A stretch of DNA of 64,000 nt, taken from contig NZ_CP073638.1 of NCBI RefSeq assembly GCF_029962485.1, positions 868,001 through 932,000 of the forward strand, given 5' to 3'. Of this stretch, positions 33,912 through 42,508 are shown one piece after another. The stretch comes from Burkholderia cepacia (GTDB taxonomy: Bacteria > Pseudomonadota > Gammaproteobacteria > Burkholderiales > Burkholderiaceae). A program made the position numbers and the translations under genes. Position 1 is the stretch's first letter; the number at the start of each line of letters is the position of its first letter. Below the pieces are notes generated by a model, which saw nothing but the letters and a program-made list of their open reading frames with translations, was not told the DNA's origin and ran no database searches.

Positions 33912-34706
33912 ATGCACATCGATCTGAAAGGCAAGACCGCGGTCGTCACCGCCTCCACCGCCGGCATCGGGCTCGCGATCGCCGAAGGGCTCGCGCGCGC
34001 CGGTGCGCGCGTCGTCGTCAACGGCCGCAGCGACACGTCGGTGCAGTCGGCGCTCGCGCAATTGCGCGCGGCCGTGCCCGGCGCGAGCTTCGACGGCGTC
34101 GCCGCCGACCTGTCCGACGCGGCCGGCGTCGCGCGTATCACGCAGCACACGCCGGAGGCCGACATCCTCGTCAACAATGCGGGCATCTACGGGCTGAAGG
34201 CGTTCTTCGAGATCGACGACGCCGAGTGGGAACATTACTTCCAGATGAACGTGATGTCCGGCGTGCGGCTCGCGCGGCATTACCTGAAGGGGATGATCGA
34301 ACGCAATGCCGGGCGCATCGTGTTCATTTCGTCGGAATCGGGCCTGAACATCCCGGTCGACATGATTCATTACGGGTTCACGAAAACCGCGCAGCTGTCG
34401 ATCGCGCGCGGCCTCGCCAAGCTCGCGGCCGGCACCCAGGTGACCGTCAACTCGGTGCTGCCGGGGCCGACGATGTCGGAAGGCGTGCGGGCGATGCTGA
34501 AGGCGCAGGCCGACGAAACGGGCCGCAGCATCGACGACGTCGCGGTGGATTTCGTCCGCACGCAGCGTGCGACGTCGATTATCCAGCGGCCGGCGTTGCC
34601 CGAGGAAATCGCGAACCTGGTCGTGTACGTGTGCTCGCCGCTGGCGTCGGCGACCACGGGCGCCGCGCTACGCGCGGACGGCGGCGTGCTCGACACGATC
34701 GCGTAA
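33912..34706 (+). CDS. Short-chain dehydrogenase/reductase
   Basis: A 264-aa classical SDR: cofactor motif TASTAGIG at about 13-20, NNAG near residue 90, catalytic Ser in FISSESG and Tyr/Lys in YGFTK. The middle of the glycine motif is TASTAGIG instead of TGxxxGIG, a common variant. It is an NAD(P)-dependent oxidoreductase of unknown substrate. It stands alone, downstream of the AidA cluster, and converges on a lipoprotein gene whose stop is 39 bp away. Confidence 0.92.
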   Translation: MHIDLKGKTAVVTASTAGIGLAIAEGLARAGARVVVNGRSDTSVQSALAQLRAAVPGASFDGVAADLSDAAGVARITQHTPEADILVNNAGIYGLKAFFEIDDAEWEHYFQMNVMSGVRLARHYLKGMIERNAGRIVFISSESGLNIPVDMIHYGFTKTAQLSIARGLAKLAAGTQVTVNSVLPGPTMSEGVRAMLKAQADETGRSIDDVAVDFVRTQRATSIIQRPALPEEIANLVVYVCSPLASATTGAALRADGGVLDTIA

Positions 34707-34745
34707 CGCCCCCGGGCAACGGCTGGCGCGGCCCATGCGGCTGCG

Positions 34746-35120
34746 CTAGCGCGAAGCGGCCTTGCCCGGCTGGAGCGTGCCCTTGCGGTCGGCGTTCATG
34801 CAGGAATCGAAGCCGTATTGCGTGACGACGCCGGCCCTGTCGAACACGACGAAATACTCGCGGTGATCGTTGCCGTGCTCGATGAAGTAGTTGTAGCAGA
34901 CGCCGCTGCCGTTGCGGACCATCCATACGCTGCGCGGGTTGCCGCCGGCGCGGACGACGTCTGCGCGCGTCGCGCCATGCCGCGATGCGGCCCGCGCGAG
35001 CGGCGTGCGTGAATACGAGAACGGCAGCCACGAGTCGAACCACGCGCAGCCGTGCAACATCAGGCAACTCGCGGCCAGGGACAGCGTCGCGGCGGGTCGG
35101 GACATCGAAATCAATCGCAT
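34746..35120 (-). CDS. BamE/OsmE-like small lipoprotein
   Basis: A 124-aa precursor with a type-II signal peptide ending in LMLHGC, so an outer-membrane or periplasmic lipoprotein. The mature part shows the SmpA/BamE-like pattern: ATRADVVRAGGNPRSVWMVRNG, then a beta-hairpin YFVVFDRAGVVTQYGF. It may stabilise outer-membrane assembly or belong to the osmotically induced OsmE group. Which one cannot be decided. The start is ATG at 35120, with ATG at 35105 (MSRPAAT) as an alternative. Two Cys in the mature part (GVCYNY and DSCMN) could form a disulfide. Confidence 0.78.
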   Translation of the reverse strand: MRLISMSRPAATLSLAASCLMLHGCAWFDSWLPFSYSRTPLARAASRHGATRADVVRAGGNPRSVWMVRNGSGVCYNYFIEHGNDHREYFVVFDRAGVVTQYGFDSCMNADRKGTLQPGKAASR

Positions 35121-35332
35121 GCTTGGGGAAATCTGCTGCGCCGTGCCGGCGTGATCGAAAGCCCCATGCTACTAGACCTTTGGGTCCGGATCGAAAAGAA
35201 ATGTAGAGATCTTTATACGAATCCCTGCATGGCATGCCCGCGCGCAAGCCGGATCGTTCCGGCCGGCGCATGCTTGTACGCGCATCGATGCCGCTGCGCC
35301 GCTCCCTCGAACCGGCGCAACGGCGCGCGTCG

Positions 35333-36403
35333 TCACGCGATCCACTCGGCCCACAGCATCGTCAGCACCGTCATCAGCGCGGGACCGACGAACAGCCCGA
35401 TCAGGCCGAACGTCTCGGCGCCGCCCAGGATGCCGAACAGCACCAGCAGGAACGGCAGCCGCGCCGAGCTGCCGATCAGCACCGGCCGCACGAAATGCTC
35501 GGCGACGAACACGACGATGAACCCGAGCACAGCCACCACCACGGCCCACATCGTCGCGCCCTGCACGAACAGCCAGAGCGCCGCGCCGCAGAACACGATC
35601 GGCGCGCAGAACGGCAGCATCGCGGCAATCGCCGTGACGAGGCCGAGCAGCGCCGCATGCGGAACGCCGGCCAACGCATACGCGATGCCGAGCAGCGCGC
35701 CCTCGCCGAGCCCGACGACGACGAGCCCCGTCACCGTGCCGTACACGGCCTTGACCATCCGGTCGATCAGTTCCGCGCCGTTGGGCCCGAACGCGCGCCG
35801 CGCGCCCTGCAGCAACGCGCCTGACAGCTTGTGGCCCGCGCGCAGGATCACGAACAGCGTGACGAGCATGAAGCCGAATTCGAGCAGCACATGCGCGAGT
35901 TTCGTGCCGAACTGCCGGCCGAACGCGAGGAATTTCTCGCCGTTCACGCCGTGCATCGCGCTGGACGCATGCAGCGGGTGACCGAGATTGGCCTGCCACC
36001 ATGTGGTGATCTGCGCCGACCCGTAAGGCAGCCGGCTGACGACGTCCGGCAACGGAATGCCGTTGTCCTGAACCGTCCTCAGCCACTCGCGCAGGTCGTG
36101 CGCCTGCCCGATCGCCTGGGTCGCCGCGACGGCGATCGGCAGCACGACGAGCAGCGAGATCCCGGCCGTGATGACGGTCGCGATGAGCGTCGGGCGGTCA
36201 CGGAACAGCCGGTGCGATTCGAAGCATTTGAGCAGCGGCCACATCGCGATGGCGATCACGCAGGCCCATGCGATGGCGGGAATGAAGTCGCGGATCACCC
36301 ACAGCGCGAGCACCAGCAGCGCCGCATACAGCACGATGCGGGCAATCTGCTGCGCGCGCGGCCGTGCGGCGGAATCGTGAGACGACGGGACATGTGCGCC
36401 CAT
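35333..36403 (-). CDS. AI-2E family transporter-like membrane protein
   Basis: A 356-aa integral membrane protein of the AI-2E (UPF0118/YdiK) family. Two N-terminal membrane segments (about 23-60) are followed by a third at about 75-95, a long hydrophilic stretch (about 100-165) and a cluster of five or so C-terminal segments with ALLGIAYALAGVPHAALLGLVTAIAAMLPF and GPALMTVL. Members have been proposed as exporters of small molecules or as sodium/proton antiporters; the AI-2 label is historical. A GAGGTGCC site precedes the ATG. It is monocistronic; the strong terminator upstream isolates it from the ene-reductase gene. Confidence 0.9.
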   Translation of the reverse strand: MGAHVPSSHDSAARPRAQQIARIVLYAALLVLALWVIRDFIPAIAWACVIAIAMWPLLKCFESHRLFRDRPTLIATVITAGISLLVVLPIAVAATQAIGQAHDLREWLRTVQDNGIPLPDVVSRLPYGSAQITTWWQANLGHPLHASSAMHGVNGEKFLAFGRQFGTKLAHVLLEFGFMLVTLFVILRAGHKLSGALLQGARRAFGPNGAELIDRMVKAVYGTVTGLVVVGLGEGALLGIAYALAGVPHAALLGLVTAIAAMLPFCAPIVFCGAALWLFVQGATMWAVVVAVLGFIVVFVAEHFVRPVLIGSSARLPFLLVLFGILGGAETFGLIGLFVGPALMTVLTMLWAEWIA

Positions 36404-36421
36404 GGCACCTCTGTCGAAATG

Positions 36422-36469
36422 AAAAAAATGGCGGTTCGCGCAGGCAACCGGCCTGCACGAACCGCCATT
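36422..36469 (-). terminator. Textbook intrinsic terminator of the ene-reductase gene
   Basis: Read leftward, a stem of about 19 bp with one mismatch (AATGGCGGTTCG arm, GCAGGC inner arm, 5-nt loop) is followed directly by seven T residues. It lies 74 bp after the stop of the ene-reductase gene (36543) and just upstream of the AI-2E gene start. This is the clearest Rho-independent terminator in the window. Confidence 0.92.
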
Positions 36470-36542
36470 CTATCCATCGGCGCCGGATCGGCGGCGCGCA
36501 TCATGCGCGGGCCGCGCCGGCGCGGCGTGTCGCCACGGCCGC

Positions 36543-37652
36543 TCAGGCCACCTTGTCGGCGATCCGGTAACGCTCGAGCCAGTGCGCGTACGGCGCGGGC
36601 AGCGTCCACGACGGACGCTCGACGCCGAGCTGCTTGGCCGCGTAGTACGGCCAGTGCGGATCGGCCAGATGCGCGCGGCCGACCATCACGAGATCGAGCT
36701 GCTCTTCGGCCACCACGCGGTTCGCCAGTTGCGGCGTGTCGATCCCCCATGCGGACGACACCGGCAGCCCGGCCTCGCGGCGCACGCGCTCGGCGATCGG
36801 CGCGAGGAACGCCGGGCCCCACGGAATCTGCGCGGTGGGCGTCGAGAAGCCGACCGACACGCTCAGCATGTCGAGCCCTTCCTGCTTCATCCGCTGCGTG
36901 AGCGCGATCGACTCGGCGAGCGTCTCTTCGTCGCGGCCGTCGTATTCGATCACGCCGAGGCGCGCGGTCAGCGGCAGGTGCTCGGGCCAGACCTTGCGGA
37001 CGGCCGCGAGCGTATCGACGAGGAAGCGGCCGCGATTCTCGGCCGAGCCGCCGTATTCGTCGGTGCGGTGGTTCGAATGCACCGAGAAGAAGCTCTGGCC
37101 GAGGTAGCCGTGCGCGAAGTGCAGTTCGAGCCATTCGAAGCCGAGGTCGCGTGCGCGCTTCGCCGACGCGACGAAATCGGCCTGCACGCGGGCGATGTCG
37201 TCGTGCGTCATTTCATGCGGCACCTTCGGCAGGTGCGCGCCGAACGGCACGGCCGACGGTGCGATGGTCTGCCAGCCGTGCGGATCGCCGGCGGCGATAT
37301 GGTCGTCGCCTTCCCACGGGCGGTTCGCGCTCGCCTTGCGGCCTGCATGCGCGATCTGGATGCCGGGCACCGAGCCGGCCGCCTTGATCGCCGCGACCGA
37401 CGGCGCGAACGCTTCGGCCTGCGCATCGTTCCACAACCCGGCGCAGCCCGGCGTGATGCGCCCTTCCGGCGACACGGCCGTCGCCTCCGCGATCACGAGG
37501 CCCGCGCCGCCGCGCGCGATGCCGGCCAGATGCACGTGATGCCAGTCGTTGACGACGCCGTCTTCGGCGACGTACTGGCACATCGGCGGCACCGCGATGC
37601 GGTTGCGCAGCGTGACATCCTTGAGTTTGAACGGTTCGAACAGGGCAGACAT
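36543..37652 (-). CDS. Old Yellow Enzyme, XenA/YqjM type ene-reductase
   Basis: A 369-aa FMN-dependent NADPH oxidoreductase of the thermophilic-like OYE class. Cys25 in VPPMCQYVAEDG tunes the flavin as in XenA and YqjM. The substrate-binding His are in HFAHGYLGQSFFS, and C-terminal Trp and Tyr in LADPHWPYYAAKQLG complete the pocket. It reduces activated C=C bonds of enones, quinones, nitro-compounds or glyceryl trinitrate, so it detoxifies reactive electrophiles. The ATG at 37652 gives the family N-terminus; an extension to 37679 is unsupported. It lies 136 bp downstream of a DJ-1/PfpI gene on the same strand, and the pair lies downstream of NemR-like palindromes. Confidence 0.94.
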   Translation of the reverse strand: MSALFEPFKLKDVTLRNRIAVPPMCQYVAEDGVVNDWHHVHLAGIARGGAGLVIAEATAVSPEGRITPGCAGLWNDAQAEAFAPSVAAIKAAGSVPGIQIAHAGRKASANRPWEGDDHIAAGDPHGWQTIAPSAVPFGAHLPKVPHEMTHDDIARVQADFVASAKRARDLGFEWLELHFAHGYLGQSFFSVHSNHRTDEYGGSAENRGRFLVDTLAAVRKVWPEHLPLTARLGVIEYDGRDEETLAESIALTQRMKQEGLDMLSVSVGFSTPTAQIPWGPAFLAPIAERVRREAGLPVSSAWGIDTPQLANRVVAEEQLDLVMVGRAHLADPHWPYYAAKQLGVERPSWTLPAPYAHWLERYRIADKVA

Positions 37653-37788
37653 CCACGACTCCTTTGCTTGGTTCTGCAAAACGACTGGGGACTCGCCGCG
37701 CGATGCGCACGGCGGAACGATCGGGACCGTCGCCGGTCATGCCCGGCGACGGAGCGGGAACGGCGCCGGCCCGGCCGGCGCCATGCCA

Positions 37789-38475
37789 TTACTGGTGGCC
37801 GAGCTTCGCGAGCAATGCCTCGGCAGCCGGCTCCGACGACGCGGGGTTCTGCCCCGTGATCAGCAGCCCGTCGGTGACGACATGCGGCGCCCAGTCGGCG
37901 CTGCGCTCGAATTCCGCGCCGTTGGTCTTCAACATGTCCTCGACGAGGAACGGCACGACTTCCGTCAGTTCGACGGCCGCTTCCTCGCTGTTGGTGAAGC
38001 CCGTCGCCCGCTTGCCGCGCACGACCGATTCGCCGGTCTGCGGGTTCTTCACGTGGCGCAGCACACCCGGCGCGTGGCAGACGGCCGCGACCGGCTTGCC
38101 GGCGGCGAGCGCGCGCTCGATCAGGCCGATCGAATGCAGATCCTCGGCGAGATCCCACAGCGGGCCGTGGCCGCCCGGGTAGAACACGGCGTCGTAGTCG
38201 TCCACCGATACGTCGGCCAGCTTGCGCGTCGACGCGAGTTCGGCCTTGGCCGCTGCGTCCGCCTCGAAGCGGCGCGTCGCATCGGTCTGCGCGGCCGGAT
38301 CGCTGCTTTTCGGGTCGAGCGGCGGCTGGCCGCCCTTCGGCGACGCGAGCGTCAGCTCGACGCCCGCATCCTTGAACGTGTAGTACGGCGCGGCCAGTTC
38401 CTCGAGCCAGAAGCCGGTTTTCTTGCCGGTGTCGCCGAGCGTGTCGTGCGAGGTCAGGACAACCAGAATCTTCAT
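37789..38475 (-). CDS. DJ-1/PfpI-superfamily (Hsp31-like) protein
   Basis: A 228-aa class-I glutamine-amidotransferase-like protein. The nucleophile elbow is AVCHAPG with C133-H134, and a conserved acidic residue is in GFWLEELAAPYYTF (E25/E26). Family members act as glyoxalase III/deglycase enzymes or chaperones that handle methylglyoxal and other reactive carbonyls. A GGAGTG site lies close to the ATG. It is co-oriented with the OYE gene downstream. The pair resembles electrophile-stress operons, where carbonyl and enone defence enzymes are co-induced. Confidence 0.9.
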   Translation of the reverse strand: MKILVVLTSHDTLGDTGKKTGFWLEELAAPYYTFKDAGVELTLASPKGGQPPLDPKSSDPAAQTDATRRFEADAAAKAELASTRKLADVSVDDYDAVFYPGGHGPLWDLAEDLHSIGLIERALAAGKPVAAVCHAPGVLRHVKNPQTGESVVRGKRATGFTNSEEAAVELTEVVPFLVEDMLKTNGAEFERSADWAPHVVTDGLLITGQNPASSEPAAEALLAKLGHQ

Positions 38476-38611
38476 GATCGGACACTCCTTCGAAAATGGA
38501 CGGGGGACCGGGGCCGCGCAACCGGGGTGAGCCGGCGCGGCACGCCTGTCGGTTAGTCAGCGCTGGCGCGTCAAGGTGCGATTCATTACGTCGAATGCCG
38601 TGCGCACCTAT

Positions 38612-38626
38612 TAGACCAGTCGTCTA
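38612..38626. promoter_or_regulatory. Palindrome TAGACCAGTCGTCTA (NemR/TetR-like box)
   Basis: Arms TAGAC / GTCTA with a 5-bp spacer, 137 bp upstream of the PfpI start. The core resembles operators of NemR-type TetR repressors, which control OYE and glyoxalase genes in enterobacteria. That matches the OYE + DJ-1 genes downstream. No such TetR gene is adjacent. Confidence 0.65.
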
Positions 38627-38758
38627 GAAACAGGCCAAATAAAACGACGGCGTCTCGCTGCCTGGACAGCATCGCAGCGAGAAATGGCATTTTCGCGTCT
38701 TGGTGGTCCGGGCCCGAATACGTCGTCGCATTCATGAGGACGGATGATAGCGCCGGAT

Positions 38759-38773
38759 TAGACCGGTCGTCTA
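38759..38773. promoter_or_regulatory. Palindrome TAGACCGGTCGTCTA (second copy)
   Basis: The same arms as the box at 38612 and one spacer base different; the centre-to-centre distance is 147 bp. It may serve a second promoter or a remnant of a deleted regulator gene. Confidence 0.6.
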
Positions 38774-38973
38774 GGAAAATGGGCATTCGTCCCTGCCGGC
38801 GTCATGGCCTTTTTGTCGCCCCGACGCGGGACGCGGCCCGGCAACGCTCGTGGCCGATCGCGCCCCGCACCGCTCCCGCGCCGGCCAGCCTCGCAGCGGG
38901 CCGTCCCGCGGACGACGGGGACCGTCCGCCCGGCGTCGCGTCGCCCGGTAACGGTCCCCGCCAGTGCCGCGAC

Positions 38974-39723
38974 TCAGAGCAAGCCCATCCCGCCCGACGC
39001 GATGATTTCCGCGCCGACGATGAACGCCGATTCCGCCGCGCTCAGGTGCAGCACCGTCGACGCGATTTCTTCCGGCGTACCGAAGCGGCCGACCGGAACG
39101 AGGCCCTTGATCTTGCCGGCCGTCTCGTCGAGCGTCGCGGCATCGAGCCCGAGCTTGCCGTAGAGCGGCGTCTGCACCGGTCCCGGGCTCACGACGTTCA
39201 CGCGCACGCCGTGCGGCAGCAGCTCCGTCGACAGCGTCTTCGCGAACGAATTGACGGCCGCCTTGCTCGCCGCGTACACCGACGAGCCGGGCATCCCGAT
39301 GTGCGCGTTGATCGAGCCGTTGATCACGATCGACGCGCCGCGGTTCAGCAGCGGCACCAGCGACTGGATCTGGAAATACGCGCCCTTCACGTTGGTGTTG
39401 AACACGAGGTCCCACATGGCCTCGTCGCTGTCGGCGAACGGCGCGAGCTTCGCGACGCCCGCGTTGATGAACACGGCGTCGAGCCTTGCGCCGGCCGTCG
39501 CGATCGCATCCGCCAGTGCGCGGGCCGACGCGACGCTGCCGGCCTCGTTGCGGATCGCCAGCGCGCCTTCGCCGAGCGATTGCCGGGCGGCTTCCAGCGT
39601 CTCGACGTCGCGCCCGGTGATGATGACCCGCGCGCCTTCGGCCGCGAATGCCCTGGCGGCCGCCAGGCCGATGCCGCTGTTGCCGCCCGTGACGAGGACC
39701 GTTTTTCCTTCGAAGCGTTGCAT
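38974..39723 (-). CDS. Short-chain dehydrogenase/reductase
   Basis: A 249-aa classical SDR: TGGNSGIG cofactor motif at about 12-19, INAG, catalytic Ser in INGSINAHIG and YAASK. The C-terminal GAEIIASGGMGLL is typical of the 3-oxoacyl-ACP-reductase-like group. The ATG at 39723 has an AGGAGAACATC site. The gene is downstream of, and on the same strand as, a LysR gene, and its 122-bp promoter region has two identical palindromes. A LysR-activated quinone or carbonyl reductase is plausible. Confidence 0.93.
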   Translation of the reverse strand: MQRFEGKTVLVTGGNSGIGLAAARAFAAEGARVIITGRDVETLEAARQSLGEGALAIRNEAGSVASARALADAIATAGARLDAVFINAGVAKLAPFADSDEAMWDLVFNTNVKGAYFQIQSLVPLLNRGASIVINGSINAHIGMPGSSVYAASKAAVNSFAKTLSTELLPHGVRVNVVSPGPVQTPLYGKLGLDAATLDETAGKIKGLVPVGRFGTPEEIASTVLHLSAAESAFIVGAEIIASGGMGLL

Positions 39724-39803
39724 GATGTTCTCCTGTGAACCGGTGGGTTGACCGTGAACACAGGATGCGCGCGGCGCGCGGCCTTGCCGTACGACGGGCG
39801 TGA

Positions 39804-39834
39804 CGAACATGTTCGAAAACATCGAACATGTTCG
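39804..39834. promoter_or_regulatory. Twin identical palindromes CGAACATGTTCG
   Basis: Two perfect 12-bp palindromes at 39804-39815 and 39823-39834, centres 19 bp apart, about two helical turns, so both face the same side of DNA. They lie 81-111 bp upstream of the SDR start and next to the LysR stop codon. They are the likely binding sites for a regulator of the SDR, most simply the LysR protein. Confidence 0.75.
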
Positions 39835-39845
39835 GGCGGCCGCTT

Positions 39846-40763
39846 TCAGCCGGTCACGTCGATCCCGTCGAGCAGTCGCTGCGCGAGGCGCGGCTCGCGC
39901 AGTTGCTCCAGCCACCATTGCAGCGCGCGGCCGTCGCGGTCGCCATGCCACGCGACGTAAAGCAGGTTCGGCTCGCGCGGATCGGCCGTCTGTTTTTCGA
40001 CCAGTTCGCCGCGCGCCAGCAGCGAAGTCACGCGCCGGCGCGGCACCCAGCCGACGCCGAGCGCGTCGCGCTGCGCGAGGATCTTCGCGCGCATCGACGG
40101 CACCGCGAGCACGGCCTGCCCGCCGAGCAACCCATACGCACGGCCGGCCGCGCGCCGCGACGAATCGGCGACGACGACCGCGCGATGCGCGCCGATCGCG
40201 TCGCGCGTCAGCACGCCGTCCGCGGATGCCAGCGGATGACGTGGCGACACCGCGAACACCCACTCCATCGCGCCAAGCTCGAACCATTTGAAGCCGGGAA
40301 TCGCCGGCGGCTCGTTGGTCGCGCCGACCACCAGGTCCGCGCGGCCGTCGCGCAACGCTTCCCAGGTGCCGCCGAGCACTTCGTGGGTGAAGCGCAGCGA
40401 CACACCCGAATCGAGCGCGTCGAACGCGCGGACGACCGGCAGCAGCGTGTCGAACTCCAGCACCTCGTCGCTGACGATCGACAGCCGGTCTTCCCAGCCG
40501 CTCGCGACCTGCCGCACGCGCTGCGTGAGCCGCGCGACGTCCAGCGCCAGCCGTGCCGCCTCGTCGGTCAGCAACTGTCCGGCCGGCGTGAGCTGCAGCC
40601 GGTAGCCGCGCCGGTCGAACAGCAGCGCGTCGAACCGCGTTTCGAGCTGGCGCGCCGCGTGCGACACCGTCGACGGCGCCTTGCCGAGCCGCGCGGCCGC
40701 ACGCGACAGGCTGCCGGTGGCACGGATCGCGTCGAGCAACGCCAGTTCGTCTTCGGACAGCAT
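39846..40763 (-). CDS. LysR-family transcriptional regulator
   Basis: A 305-aa LysR regulator. The N-terminal winged helix (about 1-62: ELALLDAIRATGSLSRAAARLGKAPSTVSHAARQLETRF) is followed by a periplasmic-binding-protein-like effector domain (about 90-295). It is co-oriented with the SDR gene (122 bp apart) and divergent from a MocR gene (163 bp). The SDR promoter region immediately downstream contains the twin CGAACATGTTCG palindromes, so the SDR is the likely target. Confidence 0.93.
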   Translation of the reverse strand: MLSEDELALLDAIRATGSLSRAAARLGKAPSTVSHAARQLETRFDALLFDRRGYRLQLTPAGQLLTDEAARLALDVARLTQRVRQVASGWEDRLSIVSDEVLEFDTLLPVVRAFDALDSGVSLRFTHEVLGGTWEALRDGRADLVVGATNEPPAIPGFKWFELGAMEWVFAVSPRHPLASADGVLTRDAIGAHRAVVVADSSRRAAGRAYGLLGGQAVLAVPSMRAKILAQRDALGVGWVPRRRVTSLLARGELVEKQTADPREPNLLYVAWHGDRDGRALQWWLEQLREPRLAQRLLDGIDVTG

Positions 40764-40926
40764 GAGGTCGCTCCGGTATGAGGTTGTCGTGGATCGTAAG
40801 GCAGCGGAGGGCTGCGGTCCAATCGGGCGACAAAGGCGACGCTCACGCCGGCAAGCCGCCGATCGGCCCGTCGACTTCCGGTATCCTGACCGGCATCAAA
40901 TCATCATGATCAAGGTAACCACTGCG

Positions 40927-42411
40927 ATGGACATCGCGATCCGCATCGAAGGCCGTCACGACCTGACGGGACAGATCTTCCGGCAGCTGCGCACCGCGAT
41001 CGTCGACGGGCGTCTCGAAGGCGGCGCGCGGCTGCCGTCGACACGCGATCTCGCGAAACAGCTCGGCGTGTCACGCAAAACGACGCTCGACGCGTTCGAG
41101 CGCCTCGTCGCCGAGGGTTATCTGAGTACGCGCGCGGGCGACGGCACGTTCGTCGCCGACGGCCTCGCGCGTGTGCCGCACGCCGCGGCAATGTCGGCGC
41201 CGTCGATCGTCGACGGCACGCCGCGCCTCGACGCGGTCGACGCGCGCGCGCTCTGGAACGACCTGCCCGACGCGCTCGCGATGCCTACGCCGCAGGATTC
41301 GCCGGGCTTCGACTTCCGCGGCGGCGTGACCGACAAGACGCTGTTCCCGTTCGACGCGTGGCGGCGCTGCCTGCATCATGCGCTGCGCCAGCAGGCGCGC
41401 GGCCCCGGCCAGTACCACGACCCGGCCGGCGACGCGCAGTTGCGCGGCGCGATCGCGCGCTATGTCGCGTTCAGCCGCGCGGTCGCGTGCAGCTGGGATG
41501 ACGTGCTCGTCACGCAAGGCGCGCAACAGGCGCTCGATCTGCTCGCACGCGTCGTCGTGCGGCCGGGCGATGTCGTCGCGGTCGAGGATCCCGGCTATCC
41601 GCCCGCGCGCGCCGCGTTCGCGTCGCTCGGCGCGACGGTGATCGGCGTGCCGGTCGATGCGCACGGCCTCGTCACCGAACGGCTGCCCGACGAAGCCCGG
41701 CTCGTCTACGTGACACCGTCGCACCAGTTCCCGCTCGGGATGCCGATGACGCTGGACCGGCGCGTCGCGCTGCTCGAATGGGCGCAGCGCCGCCGCGCGG
41801 TGATCATCGAGGACGACTACGACGGCGAGTTCCGCTTCGAAGGCCGGCCGGTCGAATCGCTGAAGAGCCTCGACCGCACGGGCCTCGTCGCGTACGTCGG
41901 CACGTTCTCGAAGACGATCTTTCCCGAACTGCGGATCGGCTACGTGATTCCGCCGCGCGCACTGCGCGGCGCGCTGGCCAAGGCCAAGCAGATCGTCGAC
42001 TGGCACACCTGCACGCTGACGCAGGCGGCGCTCGCGCGCTTCATGCTCGAAGGCGATTTCGCGCGGCACCTGAAGCGCGTGCAGAAGCACTACGACGCGC
42101 GCCGCAAGATGCTGATCGCGCACCTGCGCAGCGAACTCGCGCCGTGGTTCGACGCGATCGTGCCGACGGCCGGCATCCACCTCGCCGCGCACCTGAAACC
42201 GGAGATCGACGAAGCGGCGCTGGTCCGCACCGCGCGTGCGCAGGACATCGGCCTGTACGGAATCTCGGCGTTCCATGTCGGCGTGCCGGTCCGCGCGGGG
42301 CTGCTGTTCGGCTATGGCGGGATCGACGCGCTGCGCATCGACACGGCGCTCGCGAAACTGGCCGGGCTGCTCGGTTCGGGCATCGCCGGTGAATCGCCAC
42401 TGGTCACCTGA
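40927..42411 (+). CDS. MocR-type (GntR-HTH + aminotransferase) regulator
   Basis: A 494-aa PdxR/MocR-class regulator. A GntR winged helix (about 10-78: LTGQIFRQLRTAIVDGRLEGGARLPSTRDLAKQLGVSR) is linked to a fold-type-I aminotransferase domain (about 115-490) with PLP-binding K329 in GTFSKTIFPELRIGYV and the Asp in IIEDDYDGEFRF. Such proteins sense PLP or a PLP-amino adduct and control neighbouring genes. The start is ATG at 40927; ATG at 40906 (MIKV) is an alternative with no better site. It lies 97 bp upstream of the AhpD-like/cupin pair on the same strand, its probable targets. Confidence 0.93.
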   Translation: MDIAIRIEGRHDLTGQIFRQLRTAIVDGRLEGGARLPSTRDLAKQLGVSRKTTLDAFERLVAEGYLSTRAGDGTFVADGLARVPHAAAMSAPSIVDGTPRLDAVDARALWNDLPDALAMPTPQDSPGFDFRGGVTDKTLFPFDAWRRCLHHALRQQARGPGQYHDPAGDAQLRGAIARYVAFSRAVACSWDDVLVTQGAQQALDLLARVVVRPGDVVAVEDPGYPPARAAFASLGATVIGVPVDAHGLVTERLPDEARLVYVTPSHQFPLGMPMTLDRRVALLEWAQRRRAVIIEDDYDGEFRFEGRPVESLKSLDRTGLVAYVGTFSKTIFPELRIGYVIPPRALRGALAKAKQIVDWHTCTLTQAALARFMLEGDFARHLKRVQKHYDARRKMLIAHLRSELAPWFDAIVPTAGIHLAAHLKPEIDEAALVRTARAQDIGLYGISAFHVGVPVRAGLLFGYGGIDALRIDTALAKLAGLLGSGIAGESPLVT

Positions 42412-42508
42412 ATTTCCCCAGAATTGGTTATTCAAGCAGGCCAGTCCAGGTCTTAAAGTGGGTCCTGTCGCGCCACCCGGGCGCTACCCAACCGAACAAG
42501 GACCTGCC

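Larger units (their letters stand above)
38476..38973. other. Intergenic region with two TetR-type palindromes
   Basis: A 498-bp gap between the PfpI gene start and the SDR stop. It holds two near-identical 15-bp palindromes (listed separately) and, between them, a perfect 9-bp stem TCTCGCTGC / GCAGCGAGA (38653-38682). A 66-codon open frame crosses both palindromes but has no ribosome site or family, so I do not call it. The right third (38800-38970) is GC-rich with nothing recognised. Confidence 0.6.

Noticed and set aside
38586..38786. A 66-codon open frame across both TAGAC palindromes
   Set aside because: It spans two operator-like palindromes, has no ribosome site and no recognised family. 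The palindromes explain its repeated DD-RSN / DDWSN residues.
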